Positions 1-8,308 of a stretch of 44,444 nucleotides of DNA are shown here, piece by piece (position 1 is the stretch's first letter; every line of letters starts with the position of its first letter). A program made the position numbers and the translations under genes. Source of the DNA: Chryseosolibacter sp035628595 (GTDB lineage Bacteria > Bacteroidota > Bacteroidia > Cytophagales > Cyclobacteriaceae); contig DASPJN010000032.1 of assembly GCA_035628595.1 (NCBI GenBank), positions 1-44,444 of the forward strand, read 5' to 3'. The notes below the pieces were generated by a model that saw only the letters and a list, made by a program, of their open reading frames with translations, searched no databases and had not been told where the DNA came from.

Positions 1-252
1 GGCCTTGATACGTTCGATAAGAATCCGGATAAAAGCCGCGAAGTCATTTTGAACGGTTTACGCGATATTAAGAAAGTAAGAGATGTTAACCCGAATTCGA
101 TCTTAGTGGTCAGCTTCCTTGATGCTAAGAGTAAAGAGCTGACAAATATTTTCTCGCAGGGCAATGTGCAGCACCGGCGGGAGGCATATGATATCCTCAC
201 GGGAATCGATCCGTCCAATCGGAGCCTCTACGAAAAAATGATCAGGAATTAA
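1..252 (+). CDS. DUF4835 / PorD-like protein, C-terminal part only (5' end outside window)
   Basis: The reading frame is open from base 1 to the TAA at 250-252, so only about 83 C-terminal residues are visible. The tail has the pattern I associate with the end of DUF4835 proteins (also called PorD-type, linked to type IX secretion in Bacteroidota): a hydrophobic strand followed by FLDAKSKELTNIFS and then GIDPSN. Full-length members are secreted proteins of roughly 300 residues, and the gene usually sits just before recN in this phylum, as it does here. That synteny is established knowledge for the phylum; the family call from a C-terminal fragment is inference. The first in-frame alternative start (TTG at 49) is not a plausible true start because the frame continues upstream. 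Confidence 0.7.
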   Translation, partial: GLDTFDKNPDKSREVILNGLRDIKKVRDVNPNSILVVSFLDAKSKELTNIFSQGNVQHRREAYDILTGIDPSNRSLYEKMIRN

Positions 253-313
253 AGACGCGAATTTTCTGCAAGCCGGGCAACGGACTCTGCCTGAAACTGT
301 ATAAATTTCGGTT

Positions 314-541
314 ATGCGCACCCGCCAGCTCCGGTTAAACTCAATTGACGAAATCAGGAAGAAATTACCCATGCTCGCGGGCCAACACATTAATATCGTG
401 CTCGCGGACAGAACTGTTCTGCCGGGCACGTTGAAACGCGCAGACGCCTCCTCGATTGAGCTGACAAATAGCCGTCACAAAACCTCGACGATCAAACTGG
501 AATCAATCACTGAAATGTATTTTGATACGATTGAATGCTGA
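314..541 (+). CDS. Small Sm/SH3-barrel-like protein, 75 aa, coupled to recN
   Basis: I do not recognise a named family. After a short basic N-terminus, residues about 22-72 show an alternating beta pattern reminiscent of Sm/Hfq or RimP C-terminal SH3-like barrels: a Gly-Gln start, a strand INIVL, a turn with an Asp, a second strand ending in LPGTLKRAD, then IELTN and a final strand TIKLESITEMYFD. No signal peptide or membrane segment is visible, so it should be cytoplasmic. Start ATG 314 lies 61 bases after the previous stop; the TGA at 539-541 overlaps the recN start by 7 bases, indicating translational coupling. A role in RNA binding is only a structural guess; a plain unknown protein is the alternative. 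Confidence 0.7.
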   Translation: MRTRQLRLNSIDEIRKKLPMLAGQHINIVLADRTVLPGTLKRADASSIELTNSRHKTSTIKLESITEMYFDTIEC

Positions 542-2187
542 CACATCTGACAATAAAAAACTATGCATTGATCCGTCACCTTGAACTGGATCCATCGAAC
601 GCATTGAATGTGATAACAGGCGAAACCGGAGCCGGTAAATCAATTATGCTTGGTGCACTCGGACTGCTGATGGGTAACCGCGCAGATTCAAAAGTGCTGT
701 GGGATGAAAACGAGAAGTGTATTATCGAAGGCACCTATAACATTAAAGGATATAAGCTAAAGACATTTTTCAAAACAAACGACCTCGACTATGATGATCA
801 AACCGTGATCCGACGTGAGATCAGTCCGGGAGGAAAATCGCGTGCATTCATTAACGACACACCTGTCACGCTTGACATCTTGAAACACATTGGCGGGATG
901 CTGATGGATATTCATTCACAGCATGAAACGCTACAACTTGGCAATCAATCATTCCAGCTTCATCTTATCGATACATTCGCGGGGAATGAACTGATTAAAG
1001 AATCATATGCGGAAGCCTGGAAGAAATACCAGGAAAACAAAAACGCGTTCGAAAGCCTGAGCCGGGAAGCTGCAACGCTGCGCGCCGATGCAGACTACGT
1101 AAAATTCCAACTCGATGAATTACAAAAAGCTGCCCTCGTTGAAGATGAGCAGTCTGGCCTCGAATCGGAATTGCGGGTAATGGAGCATGCAGAAGAAATC
1201 AAAAGTCGCTTCAATATTGTGCTTGATCTGATGACCAGGTCCGAGTTAAATGCACGGAACCTTATTGGTGACGTTAAGCACGAGCTGCACCAACTCAGCA
1301 ATTATGCTCCGGCGTATGAGACGTTATTGAAAAGACTTGAAAGCGTGCGGATCGAACTCAATGATGTTGCCGATGAGATTGAGAACGAAGAAAGCAAAGT
1401 TGAATTCGATCCTGAAAGAACTGAATTCGTCAAGGAACGTCTCAGCAATATTTACCGGTTGCAGAAAAAGCATCGTGTTAATTCTGTAAAGGAACTTATC
1501 GAGATTGAAAACTCGCTGCATCAAAAAAATAATGTTACTTCCAACCTTGATGAACTCCTCGCATTAGCAGAAAAGAATCTCAAGATGGCAGAGAAAAAAC
1601 TTTTTGATTCAGCGAATGCACTTAGCGAGACCCGGAAGAAAGAATTCGAACCCATTTGCAAGCAACTGGTGAAACTATTGAAAGACCTGGGAATTCCGGA
1701 GGCGACGCTACAGGTCGACAAACAGGTTATTCAACCAACATCTTCTGGTCAGGACAAAATTGATATTCTGTTTTCTGCTAATAAAGGAATTGCACCGAGG
1801 CCGCTTGCGCAGGTTGCATCGGGCGGCGAGTTCTCACGACTGATGTTTTCGATCAAGTTCATGATGGCTGCAAAGACTGCCATGCCGACGCTTGTTCTTG
1901 ACGAAATTGACAACGGCGTATCAGGCGAGATTGCGTTGCAGTTAGGAAGCATGATGCAAAACATGTCAAGAAATCACCAGGTTATCACCATCAGCCATTT
2001 ACCTCAAATTGCTGCCAGGGGCGATCGACATTATTATGTTTTCAAGGACAACTCGAGCGAAAAAACAATCAGCAACATCCGTATGCTGAATGAAACCGAA
2101 AGAGTGGAAGAAATCGCAAAGATGATTGGCGGAGCAAAACCATCCAGGATTGCGCTCGAGAATGCGCAGGAATTGCTTGCCCGATAA
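535..2187 (+). CDS. recN: DNA repair protein RecN
   Basis: An SMC-like ATPase of 550 residues that acts in double-strand-break repair by recombination. Walker A GETGAGKS is at residues 29-36 near the N-terminus, the middle third is charged and coiled-coil-like (about 160-370), and the ABC signature ASGGEFSRLM (about 427-436), Walker B with LVLDEIDNG (about 452-460) and the switch histidine in TISHLPQIAARGD (about 484) follow in the C-terminal head. Length and motif order match the family. The ATG at 535 overlaps the preceding small gene by 7 bases, and the TAA stop shares a base with the next gene's ATG (TAATG), so these genes are probably co-transcribed and coupled. No LexA-type operator was recognised upstream. 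Confidence 0.97.
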   Translation: MLTHLTIKNYALIRHLELDPSNALNVITGETGAGKSIMLGALGLLMGNRADSKVLWDENEKCIIEGTYNIKGYKLKTFFKTNDLDYDDQTVIRREISPGGKSRAFINDTPVTLDILKHIGGMLMDIHSQHETLQLGNQSFQLHLIDTFAGNELIKESYAEAWKKYQENKNAFESLSREAATLRADADYVKFQLDELQKAALVEDEQSGLESELRVMEHAEEIKSRFNIVLDLMTRSELNARNLIGDVKHELHQLSNYAPAYETLLKRLESVRIELNDVADEIENEESKVEFDPERTEFVKERLSNIYRLQKKHRVNSVKELIEIENSLHQKNNVTSNLDELLALAEKNLKMAEKKLFDSANALSETRKKEFEPICKQLVKLLKDLGIPEATLQVDKQVIQPTSSGQDKIDILFSANKGIAPRPLAQVASGGEFSRLMFSIKFMMAAKTAMPTLVLDEIDNGVSGEIALQLGSMMQNMSRNHQVITISHLPQIAARGDRHYYVFKDNSSEKTISNIRMLNETERVEEIAKMIGGAKPSRIALENAQELLAR

Positions 2188-2906
2188 TGGCTTCGAAAAT
2201 ACCTTTACTATACCTGACCCTGATGTTTGCATCAGCTTCAGCCTATTCACAAACCACAACACAATCATCTTACTGGGTCAGATACCAAAATCAACTATAC
2301 TTCTCACCAAACCTTTACTGGAACACGGAAGTCGACAATAGAAGATTCGTTTCTCCAGATGCCCAACTTCAATTGATCATCCACTCACGTCTACACCGAA
2401 AACTTGGGGCATTTGACCTCGCTGGTGGAATAACTTTCTCATGGGCGTATGCGCAACGTCCTGAAAATTCAATCAAGCATCCGACGTTCGAGATTCGCCC
2501 GGTACTTGAAGGGAGTTATGAAAGTGTCGGCAAACGTTTTTCACTCCAACACCGGTTGCGCCTTGATAATCGTTTCATAGAAGAAGACAGATTTGAAGGG
2601 CTAAGACAGGACTATCAATACACGGCCAGGCTTCGTTACCGGATCCAGGCAAAGATCCCCATCATCAAAAAAGAAAAAACGGGTTCGGTATCCGCGCGAC
2701 TTGCTAATGAAGTGATGGTCAATCATCGCGAAAATTTTTATGATCAAAACCGGATCCACGCAACCCTCGATGTTGCGGTAAGCCGCTCGCTTACGCTTGA
2801 AGGCGGATACATTTTTATCAATCAACGGCGATTCGGTCGTGAGGAGTACTTTCACCGTCATGTACTACGGCTATCAATCTCCCATCGGATTCACGTTTAT
2901 CAGTGA
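2187..2906 (+). CDS. DUF2490 family secreted/outer-membrane protein
   Basis: A 239-residue protein with a signal peptide (about residues 1-21, ending in AYSQ). The body is rich in alternating beta strands, starts with the WVRYQNQLYFSPNLYWNTE motif and ends in an aromatic-rich strand, as expected of a DUF2490 outer-membrane barrel; the family's function is unknown. The ATG uses the last base of the recN stop codon, so expression is likely coupled to recN although a functional link is not obvious. Its 3' end overlaps the 3' end of the convergent recQ-like gene by 7 bases, with no terminator between them. Confidence 0.85.
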   Translation: MASKIPLLYLTLMFASASAYSQTTTQSSYWVRYQNQLYFSPNLYWNTEVDNRRFVSPDAQLQLIIHSRLHRKLGAFDLAGGITFSWAYAQRPENSIKHPTFEIRPVLEGSYESVGKRFSLQHRLRLDNRFIEEDRFEGLRQDYQYTARLRYRIQAKIPIIKKEKTGSVSARLANEVMVNHRENFYDQNRIHATLDVAVSRSLTLEGGYIFINQRRFGREEYFHRHVLRLSISHRIHVYQ

Positions 2907-4807
2907 TTAAGTTTTAGTCGCCATGATGCGTCATATTGAAGCATTCCCTCATCTACAAGATCTCTCACAACATCAACAAAGAGCTCTTCATCACGCGGGT
3001 TGATTGCATCCTGCAATGATTCCACCGCCAATGCGCCCGTCGATAGTGACTGAATAATCTTCTCCTTTATCAAAGCATACTGTGCAGGATTGCTTTCCTT
3101 GCGTTTGGAGATACAGACGTCACAAATCTTGCATTCACGATCAGAGACTTCATTAAAATAATCCTGAATCAAGAGCATGCGACATTGATGCGTGCTCGTG
3201 GTGTAACTAACAATTGCGGCGAGCTTCGATAGGATGAGCTGCTTACGCGCTTCAATACGTTTTACGTCGAGGGGAAGGTTTTCAGCATCCTGCCGCGCCA
3301 TCACAAAAGTGAGTTGCGGTGTATCGCGTACGGGTTGATAGCTCACGACCTTTAATTCATCAAGGTGTTTTAATGTTCTGACTACTTCCTTTTCGGGAAT
3401 TGTCAACGCCCTGGCAATAACGCTTTCGGATATTTTTACAAAACCAGCGAAGAGTTCACCACCATAAAGTCGAAGTAGTGTTTTTACCGGTTCGTCAAAC
3501 TTCGCATTCGCCACCTGGAATTGGTACAACGCGTGATGATCGAGATTGAAGAAAAGTAACGATGGGCTGTAAAAGCTTTCGTTAAATTGTATCAAACCTT
3601 CCTCCTCCAGCTTTTTTAACGCGTTGTAAGTTTCCAGTGGATGAAATTTAAAGCGCTCTGCAAAGTCATTAATATCAAAGCTGAAACTCTCCCCCTGCGC
3701 GCTTCCTGTTGCAAGCTGATAATAATTGGCGAGTGCCTGGTATGTTTTCTTTAGCGTATCGATCGACGGAAGTGATTGGTTGACTTTTGTCTGGATGTTG
3801 CTGATGTCCGCATCCTGATATAGAATGACAGCAAAACATCTTAAACCATCCCGACCAGCGCGTCCCGCCTCCTGATAATATGCTTCGAGGTTTTCTGGTA
3901 GATCAAGATGAATCACAACCCGCACGTCGGGCTTGTCGATACCCATACCGAAAGCATTGGTTGCAACCATGACACGCGTCTTGTTGCTGATCCATTCATC
4001 CTGTCTTGTAGTGCGCTGTTCAAATGTGAGTCCCGCATGATAATACGATGCGCTCACGCCGCGCCTATTCAATAATGTGGCAATTGACTGGGTTGTCTTC
4101 CGTGACCTGACATAAACGATTGCGGAACCTTTTACCTTCTGAAGTATTTCGAGCAGTTTCTTTTCCTTGTTTTCAGTTTTCCGGACAACAAAAGAAAGAT
4201 TATCCCGCGCAAATGATTTCCTGAACACGCGCTTACCCCGAAATGCCAGCTTGTCCATGATGTCCTGCTGCACGACATCTGTTGCTGATGCAGTTAAGGC
4301 AATCACCGGTACGTCTGGTTTAATATCACGCAGCAAACTGATTTGCAGATATGGCGGCCGGAAATCATATCCCCATTGCGAAATACAATGTGCTTCATCT
4401 ACCGCTATCAATCCGACTTTCATTTGTTTGACGCGCGCGATGAACAACTCAGTGCGCAACCGCTCCGGCGACAAATACAGAAATTTAATTCCGCCGTAGA
4501 TAGCATTGTTCAACAGCACATCAATCTGTGATCGCGACATACCTGTATGAATCGCTTCGGCTAGAATTCCACGCCTTCGTAACTGATCGACCTGATCGCG
4601 CATCAATGCGATTAATGGCGTGATCACAAGACACACGCCGTCCAGCATCATCGCAGGAACCTGAAAACAAACAGACTTTCCTCCGCCGGTGGGAAGCAAG
4701 GCGAGCGTATCGGTGCCTTCAATAACAGAACGGACAATATCCTCCTGCAACGGGCGAAATTCGTTGTAGTGCCAGTATTGCTGGAGAATACTTACGGGAG
4801 AGTGCAA
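2900..4807 (-). CDS. recQ: RecQ-family ATP-dependent DNA helicase
   Basis: Superfamily 2 3'-5' DNA helicase, 635 aa. Motif 0 lies in the first 25 residues (YNEFRPLQEDIV), Walker A is LLPTGGGKS (38-45), the DEAH box is at 137-140 with the RecQ-specific tail CISQWGYDFRP, and motifs IV-VI follow (ATNAFGMGIDKPDVR, then QEAGRAGRDG). The zinc-binding cysteines are at 542, 559, 562 and 565, about 160 residues further on than in E. coli RecQ; the intervening segment looks like winged-helix domains (for example DINDFAERFKF). No HRDC domain is evident after the zinc motif. It reads convergently into the DUF2490 gene and has 53 bases to the next upstream gene. The symbol is by family; whether it is the main RecQ of this genome cannot be told. 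Confidence 0.93.
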   Translation of the reverse strand: MHSPVSILQQYWHYNEFRPLQEDIVRSVIEGTDTLALLPTGGGKSVCFQVPAMMLDGVCLVITPLIALMRDQVDQLRRRGILAEAIHTGMSRSQIDVLLNNAIYGGIKFLYLSPERLRTELFIARVKQMKVGLIAVDEAHCISQWGYDFRPPYLQISLLRDIKPDVPVIALTASATDVVQQDIMDKLAFRGKRVFRKSFARDNLSFVVRKTENKEKKLLEILQKVKGSAIVYVRSRKTTQSIATLLNRRGVSASYYHAGLTFEQRTTRQDEWISNKTRVMVATNAFGMGIDKPDVRVVIHLDLPENLEAYYQEAGRAGRDGLRCFAVILYQDADISNIQTKVNQSLPSIDTLKKTYQALANYYQLATGSAQGESFSFDINDFAERFKFHPLETYNALKKLEEEGLIQFNESFYSPSLLFFNLDHHALYQFQVANAKFDEPVKTLLRLYGGELFAGFVKISESVIARALTIPEKEVVRTLKHLDELKVVSYQPVRDTPQLTFVMARQDAENLPLDVKRIEARKQLILSKLAAIVSYTTSTHQCRMLLIQDYFNEVSDRECKICDVCISKRKESNPAQYALIKEKIIQSLSTGALAVESLQDAINPRDEELFVDVVRDLVDEGMLQYDASWRLKLNH

Positions 4808-4860
4808 GGCGACAGTTTATTGGGAAACTTAAGCAATAACTGCGAGCGGATCAACAACGC

Positions 4861-5304
4861 TTACTTCGATTCGAGCACGGCGTCTGTGAGAATGAAATTG
4901 ACATGATCAATGTCATCGGTGTTCAAGCTGAGCTTACCACGCACTGTAATGAAGTCGTCAATTTCGAATTTATCGGGATGTTTTTTGAATTTGACTTCCG
5001 CAATTGATTCCGGGCCTCCCCCGCCGCAGAAAAAACACTGGCTCATGGGATACTGTGAGATAATAATGTAATCTCCACCCTCGGGCGCAAATGGAACATA
5101 GTAACCCCGGATGGTAATTTCTTTTCCAACCAGCGCTTTTAATTCAGGTGTGAAGGTTGGATAAAAAAGATACTCGCCGATATTCTCATAATACTTTGGT
5201 TCGAACTTCGTCTTTGCAAATTCAGTCCAGCCCTCGAACTGCTTCGATTGTGCATAAGCATTAACTGTACAAAAGAATAAAAAGACGATCAAGATCCTGT
5301 TCAT
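4861..5304 (-). CDS. DUF3299-like secreted protein, ZrgD-like component
   Basis: A 147-residue protein with a clear signal peptide (residues 1-19, ending NAYAQ), so periplasmic or membrane-associated on the outer side. The mature part is beta-rich, with a GKEITIRGYYVPF strand pair and a cysteine pair at 90 and 93 in QCFFCGGGGPES, then an OB-like ending with FEIDDFITVRGKL. This matches the DUF3299 pattern as I know it. It starts 2 bases after the permease gene ends, so it belongs to one operon with the permease and ATPase. In Vibrio, DUF3299 protein ZrgD is encoded with an ABC ATPase and an FtsX-like permease in the zinc-regulated zrgABCDE genes; assignment here is by analogy. Confidence 0.75.
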   Translation of the reverse strand: MNRILIVFLFFCTVNAYAQSKQFEGWTEFAKTKFEPKYYENIGEYLFYPTFTPELKALVGKEITIRGYYVPFAPEGGDYIIISQYPMSQCFFCGGGGPESIAEVKFKKHPDKFEIDDFITVRGKLSLNTDDIDHVNFILTDAVLESK

Positions 5305-5306
5305 AA

Positions 5307-6551
5307 CTAGTTACCAGCAAGTGTTTCCGAAATATCCGTTCTGTAAATTTGTAATGCCGGGATCACAGAACAAACTATTCCAAGCAACAAACTTCCAGTC
5401 ATAATAATTGCTTCCTCTTCATAAAAAACAAAACCTGAGAGCCCGACGTTTTGCAAATCTACAAGGGCCTTAGATGCTATCGACAAAAACAAATGGCCAA
5501 GTAGCATTCCCACAAAAGCACCGGCAAACGTAATGGAAATGCCTTCCAGGATCACCACAACAAATAGCTTGCGTTTGGTTGCTCCCATCGTGCGCATGAT
5601 GGCCAGGTCATACCTGCGCTCCTTCAGCGCATTATAAAGGGCTATAAAAATGCTTAGCGCCGAAATGAAAATCAAAATCGCCGCGAACGCACTGATCATT
5701 TCTATTCCCGCTCCTAAAATTGAAAAAAGCCGGGCGGTTTCGAAAGCTGGAGATGCTGCCTGCATGCTCGACTGACTATTCACATATCGTGGAAGCTGAA
5801 GCGCGCCCATTGGCGAACGGTACTGAACCAGCAGAGACGTAATTTCTTTCAGGGAGTCATTTGCCGCTACCGACGGCACGAGACGTGACTTCTCAACGGA
5901 TGTTGTATCCATAAGCGTGCGCCCACCATTCACGTGAACGTCATGCACTTTCCACACGCTTTCCACATTCGTCAGAATTAGATTATCAGCGACTGTGTTC
6001 GACCAGTCGAAAATTCCTTTAACGACAAAATGGTTTTCTTCATGAGAGTGCCCCTCCGCTGAAAGCCCATGCGTGCTGGAGAAATGATCGCCGACAGTCA
6101 GGTTCAACGTCGACGCAACTCGCGCGCCAACATTTACTTCCATATCGGTGGACCACCACGCGCCGGAGGCAAGTGTCAGATCATAAAGCTCTGTATAAGA
6201 CCTGGTTGTCCCGATGATTCGGAATTCTTTATAACTATCACCAAGCGCAAGCGGAATGGCCTTTTTGATCAGGCGATGTTTCGAAATTCTTTCTGCCTCG
6301 GCAAGCTTAATATTTCCGGTTGGGAAATCGATGTGAAAGATGTTGCAAAGAATGAGTTGCAGCGGACTGCCTTTCGCGCCGATCACAAGGTCTATGCCTC
6401 TGCTGTTCTCTGTGATGCGATGCTCAAGTTGATTTCTAAAAAGGATCAATACTGTAATTACTGCAATGCCGAGACCCAACAATAAAATATTCAGGAATGT
6501 GTTGAGCGGCTTCGCGGCAAGGTATCGACCGAGCAATTTCAGCATATTCAT
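5307..6551 (-). CDS. ABC transporter permease, FtsX/MacB family (ZrgC-like)
   Basis: A 414-residue inner-membrane permease with the FtsX/MacB layout: one N-terminal membrane segment (about 18-38), a large extracytoplasmic domain, then three membrane segments in the last 130 residues with the family loop RYDLAIMRTMGATKRKLF. The extracytoplasmic domain carries histidines at 156, 161, 168, 170 and 174, including GHSHEENH, which suggests metal binding. Its start overlaps the ATPase stop by 4 bases (ATGA), and the DUF3299-like gene follows after 2 bases. It therefore most likely works with that ATPase, either on a metal ion or on a lipoprotein-type substrate as LolCE does; the histidines and the DUF3299 partner favour a metal. 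A second possible start (ATG 6545, residue 3) would remove the overlap. Confidence 0.88.
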   Translation of the reverse strand: MNMLKLLGRYLAAKPLNTFLNILLLGLGIAVITVLILFRNQLEHRITENSRGIDLVIGAKGSPLQLILCNIFHIDFPTGNIKLAEAERISKHRLIKKAIPLALGDSYKEFRIIGTTRSYTELYDLTLASGAWWSTDMEVNVGARVASTLNLTVGDHFSSTHGLSAEGHSHEENHFVVKGIFDWSNTVADNLILTNVESVWKVHDVHVNGGRTLMDTTSVEKSRLVPSVAANDSLKEITSLLVQYRSPMGALQLPRYVNSQSSMQAASPAFETARLFSILGAGIEMISAFAAILIFISALSIFIALYNALKERRYDLAIMRTMGATKRKLFVVVILEGISITFAGAFVGMLLGHLFLSIASKALVDLQNVGLSGFVFYEEEAIIMTGSLLLGIVCSVIPALQIYRTDISETLAGN

Positions 6552-7189
6552 ACATGGTCGGGTTTAATGACAATCTCATTATGAATCATGTTCCGTACAC
6601 GATGATCGTGTGTTGCAATCACGAGGCTGGCGTTAACTTCCGCTGCAGCATCAAGCAAAAGTTCGACCACGCGCTTGCAGTTGGCATCATCCAGGGCTGA
6701 CGTTGGCTCATCAGCAAAAATCACCGATGGTTTATTCATCACGGCACGCGCGATCGCAACCCGTTGAACCTGTCCCTGACTTAGCGTTGAGATCTTCGCA
6801 TCGCGCTTTTCAAACAATCCAATTTTGTTAAGCACAGCGTGTGCGTAATCGACGGAAGAGGATTCGCCAGCCAGGTAGGGCGCGAGCAATAAATTGTCCG
6901 TTACATTTAAAGCTGAGACCAGATGGTTTTTTTGAAAAATGAAACCGACGTGCTTTCCGCGAAAAGCATCGAATCGTGCGCCAGCCAGATCACGGTACGC
7001 TATCCCATTAACTGCAATATCACCATTCTGAATGCCGAGCAACCCACCGAGCAAATGAAGCATCGTTGTTTTCCCGCTGCCGCTTTCACCCAGTAAAAGA
7101 CAATGTTTTCCCTGCTCGAGAATCAGATCCGGAAAGGACAAACGTTTTCCATTCGGATACTGGTATGATAAGTTTATGGATTGAATCAT
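6548..7189 (-). CDS. ABC transporter ATP-binding protein (LolD/MacB type, ZrgB-like)
   Basis: A 213-residue nucleotide-binding subunit. Walker A GESGSGKT is at 34-41, the Q-loop is FIFQKNHL (83-90), the signature LSQGQ is at 136-140, Walker B with ADEPTSALDD lies at 159-168 and the H-loop histidine is 194. It belongs to the LolD/MacB/FtsE-like branch that pairs with FtsX-type permeases, and its stop overlaps the permease start by 4 bases, so the pair is one transporter. A -7-like element (TATTTTTG) sits just upstream on the minus strand, consistent with this being the first gene of a three-gene operon. The start codon is ATG at 7187-7189. Confidence 0.93.
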   Translation of the reverse strand: MIQSINLSYQYPNGKRLSFPDLILEQGKHCLLLGESGSGKTTMLHLLGGLLGIQNGDIAVNGIAYRDLAGARFDAFRGKHVGFIFQKNHLVSALNVTDNLLLAPYLAGESSSVDYAHAVLNKIGLFEKRDAKISTLSQGQVQRVAIARAVMNKPSVIFADEPTSALDDANCKRVVELLLDAAAEVNASLVIATHDHRVRNMIHNEIVIKPDHV

Positions 7190-7203
7190 TTCAACAACAA
7201 CTC

Positions 7204-7211
7204 CAAAAATA
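7204..7211 (-). promoter_or_regulatory. Putative Bacteroidota -7 element of the ABC transporter operon
   Basis: On the minus strand this reads TATTTTTG, an exact TAnnTTTG match about 15 bases before the ATPase start. No good TTG -33 element is found at the expected spacing, and the leader would be very short, so this is a weak prediction. Confidence 0.25.
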
Positions 7212-7249
7212 CATAAATGAAATGATCTCCTTAAAGGACAACTGTTGCG

Positions 7250-8308
7250 CTATTTGTAATATGTCACTTCCACCCGGAACTTCGGATCGATAGCACCGAG
7301 CCTGTCGTATGCCGACTTTGAAACCCTGATTACAACTTTTTCGGTGAAGGCGGTTTCAGGCAGTTTGCCCATCACCCGAACGAACACCTCGCGGTTATTC
7401 ATTTCATTTCTTACTTTCAGAATGGTGCCAACAGGCGCAGTGCGGTGAAGCGCGAGATATTTCCGGTTTCCCTCCGTTCCTTCAATCAACTCAGCTACAC
7501 CGGATTCAACAACTTCATCACCACTTCTTACCGACTCAGAAATTTTGATGGTTTCTTTTGGTGTTTCCTTTACCAGCGTGTCCTTACCCGGCTGCGAAAT
7601 TGTCTTAACCGGTTCGGTTACGGTAGTTGGATTCGTTACCTGCGTTATGGATTCTTTAGCCGTGCTTGCTGTGTTGACAGGTTGCTCTATGGTTGTTTCT
7701 TTTTGAACGCCAGGGGCTGAAACAATCAAAAGTTGTCCGACCTGAAGCTCGTTTCCGGAGAGATTATTCCATTCGCGTAATTGTTCGATTGAAATACCAT
7801 ACTGGCGCGTGATTGCATACATGGTTTCTTTTTCTGCGACAGTATGCGTCTTCTCCTTAGCGTTGATCACTTTCTTTTCCTTCACAGGGTCGGATGTAGC
7901 GGGTTTCTTCTTTACAACAAGTACTTGCCCGATGCTGAGATTATCATCCGAAATATTGTTCCATTGTTTGATCTCACTTGTTGATGCACCGTACATCTTT
8001 GCAATGGAGAACAATGTTTCTTTGGCTTGAACTGTGTGTGTTGTTCCCTTTGCTACAGTTACTTTTTGCTTCGGAGTGTATGGCACTTTGATTATCTGGC
8101 CGATATCAAGGCGTTTGTCTGCTCCAGCATTGTACTGCACGATCTCAGCGACGGGTGTTCCATATCGTCGGGAAATTGCGAAGAGTGTTTCCTTCTCATC
8201 CACTCTGTGCACGACGAACAACTTGCCATTAATGGTCTCTACTCCAACAGAATCCTGGGGCACCGGGGAGCTAAAAATCGAAAATCCAATTATCAGTAGT
8301 TTAATCAT
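7250..8308 (-). CDS. Triple LysM protein with C-terminal RlpA-like double-psi beta-barrel domain
   Basis: A 352-residue exported protein that should bind peptidoglycan. A short hydrophobic N-terminus (1-14) is followed by three LysM repeats at about 31-75, 90-132 and 154-196, each with the pattern HTV-x-x-KET-[LM]-[FY] and ending in IGQ or VGQ plus a hydrophobic strand. A Thr/Pro/Lys-rich linker (about 200-260) leads to a domain at about 268-350 with LHRTAPVGTILKVRNEMN, VRVMGKLPE and VIRVSKSAYDRLGA, the usual look of the RlpA/DPBB domain in Bacteroidota LysM proteins. The catalytic Asp of lytic RlpA enzymes was not identified with confidence, so glycan cleavage is uncertain. The start overlaps the DUF4905 gene stop by 4 bases, suggesting one transcript. 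Confidence 0.9.
   Translation of the reverse strand: MIKLLIIGFSIFSSPVPQDSVGVETINGKLFVVHRVDEKETLFAISRRYGTPVAEIVQYNAGADKRLDIGQIIKVPYTPKQKVTVAKGTTHTVQAKETLFSIAKMYGASTSEIKQWNNISDDNLSIGQVLVVKKKPATSDPVKEKKVINAKEKTHTVAEKETMYAITRQYGISIEQLREWNNLSGNELQVGQLLIVSAPGVQKETTIEQPVNTASTAKESITQVTNPTTVTEPVKTISQPGKDTLVKETPKETIKISESVRSGDEVVESGVAELIEGTEGNRKYLALHRTAPVGTILKVRNEMNNREVFVRVMGKLPETAFTEKVVIRVSKSAYDRLGAIDPKFRVEVTYYK

Noticed and set aside
4167..4499. Plus-strand open frame of 110 codons inside the recQ-like gene
   Set aside because: Antisense to the helicase motifs, no homology pattern and no upstream signals.
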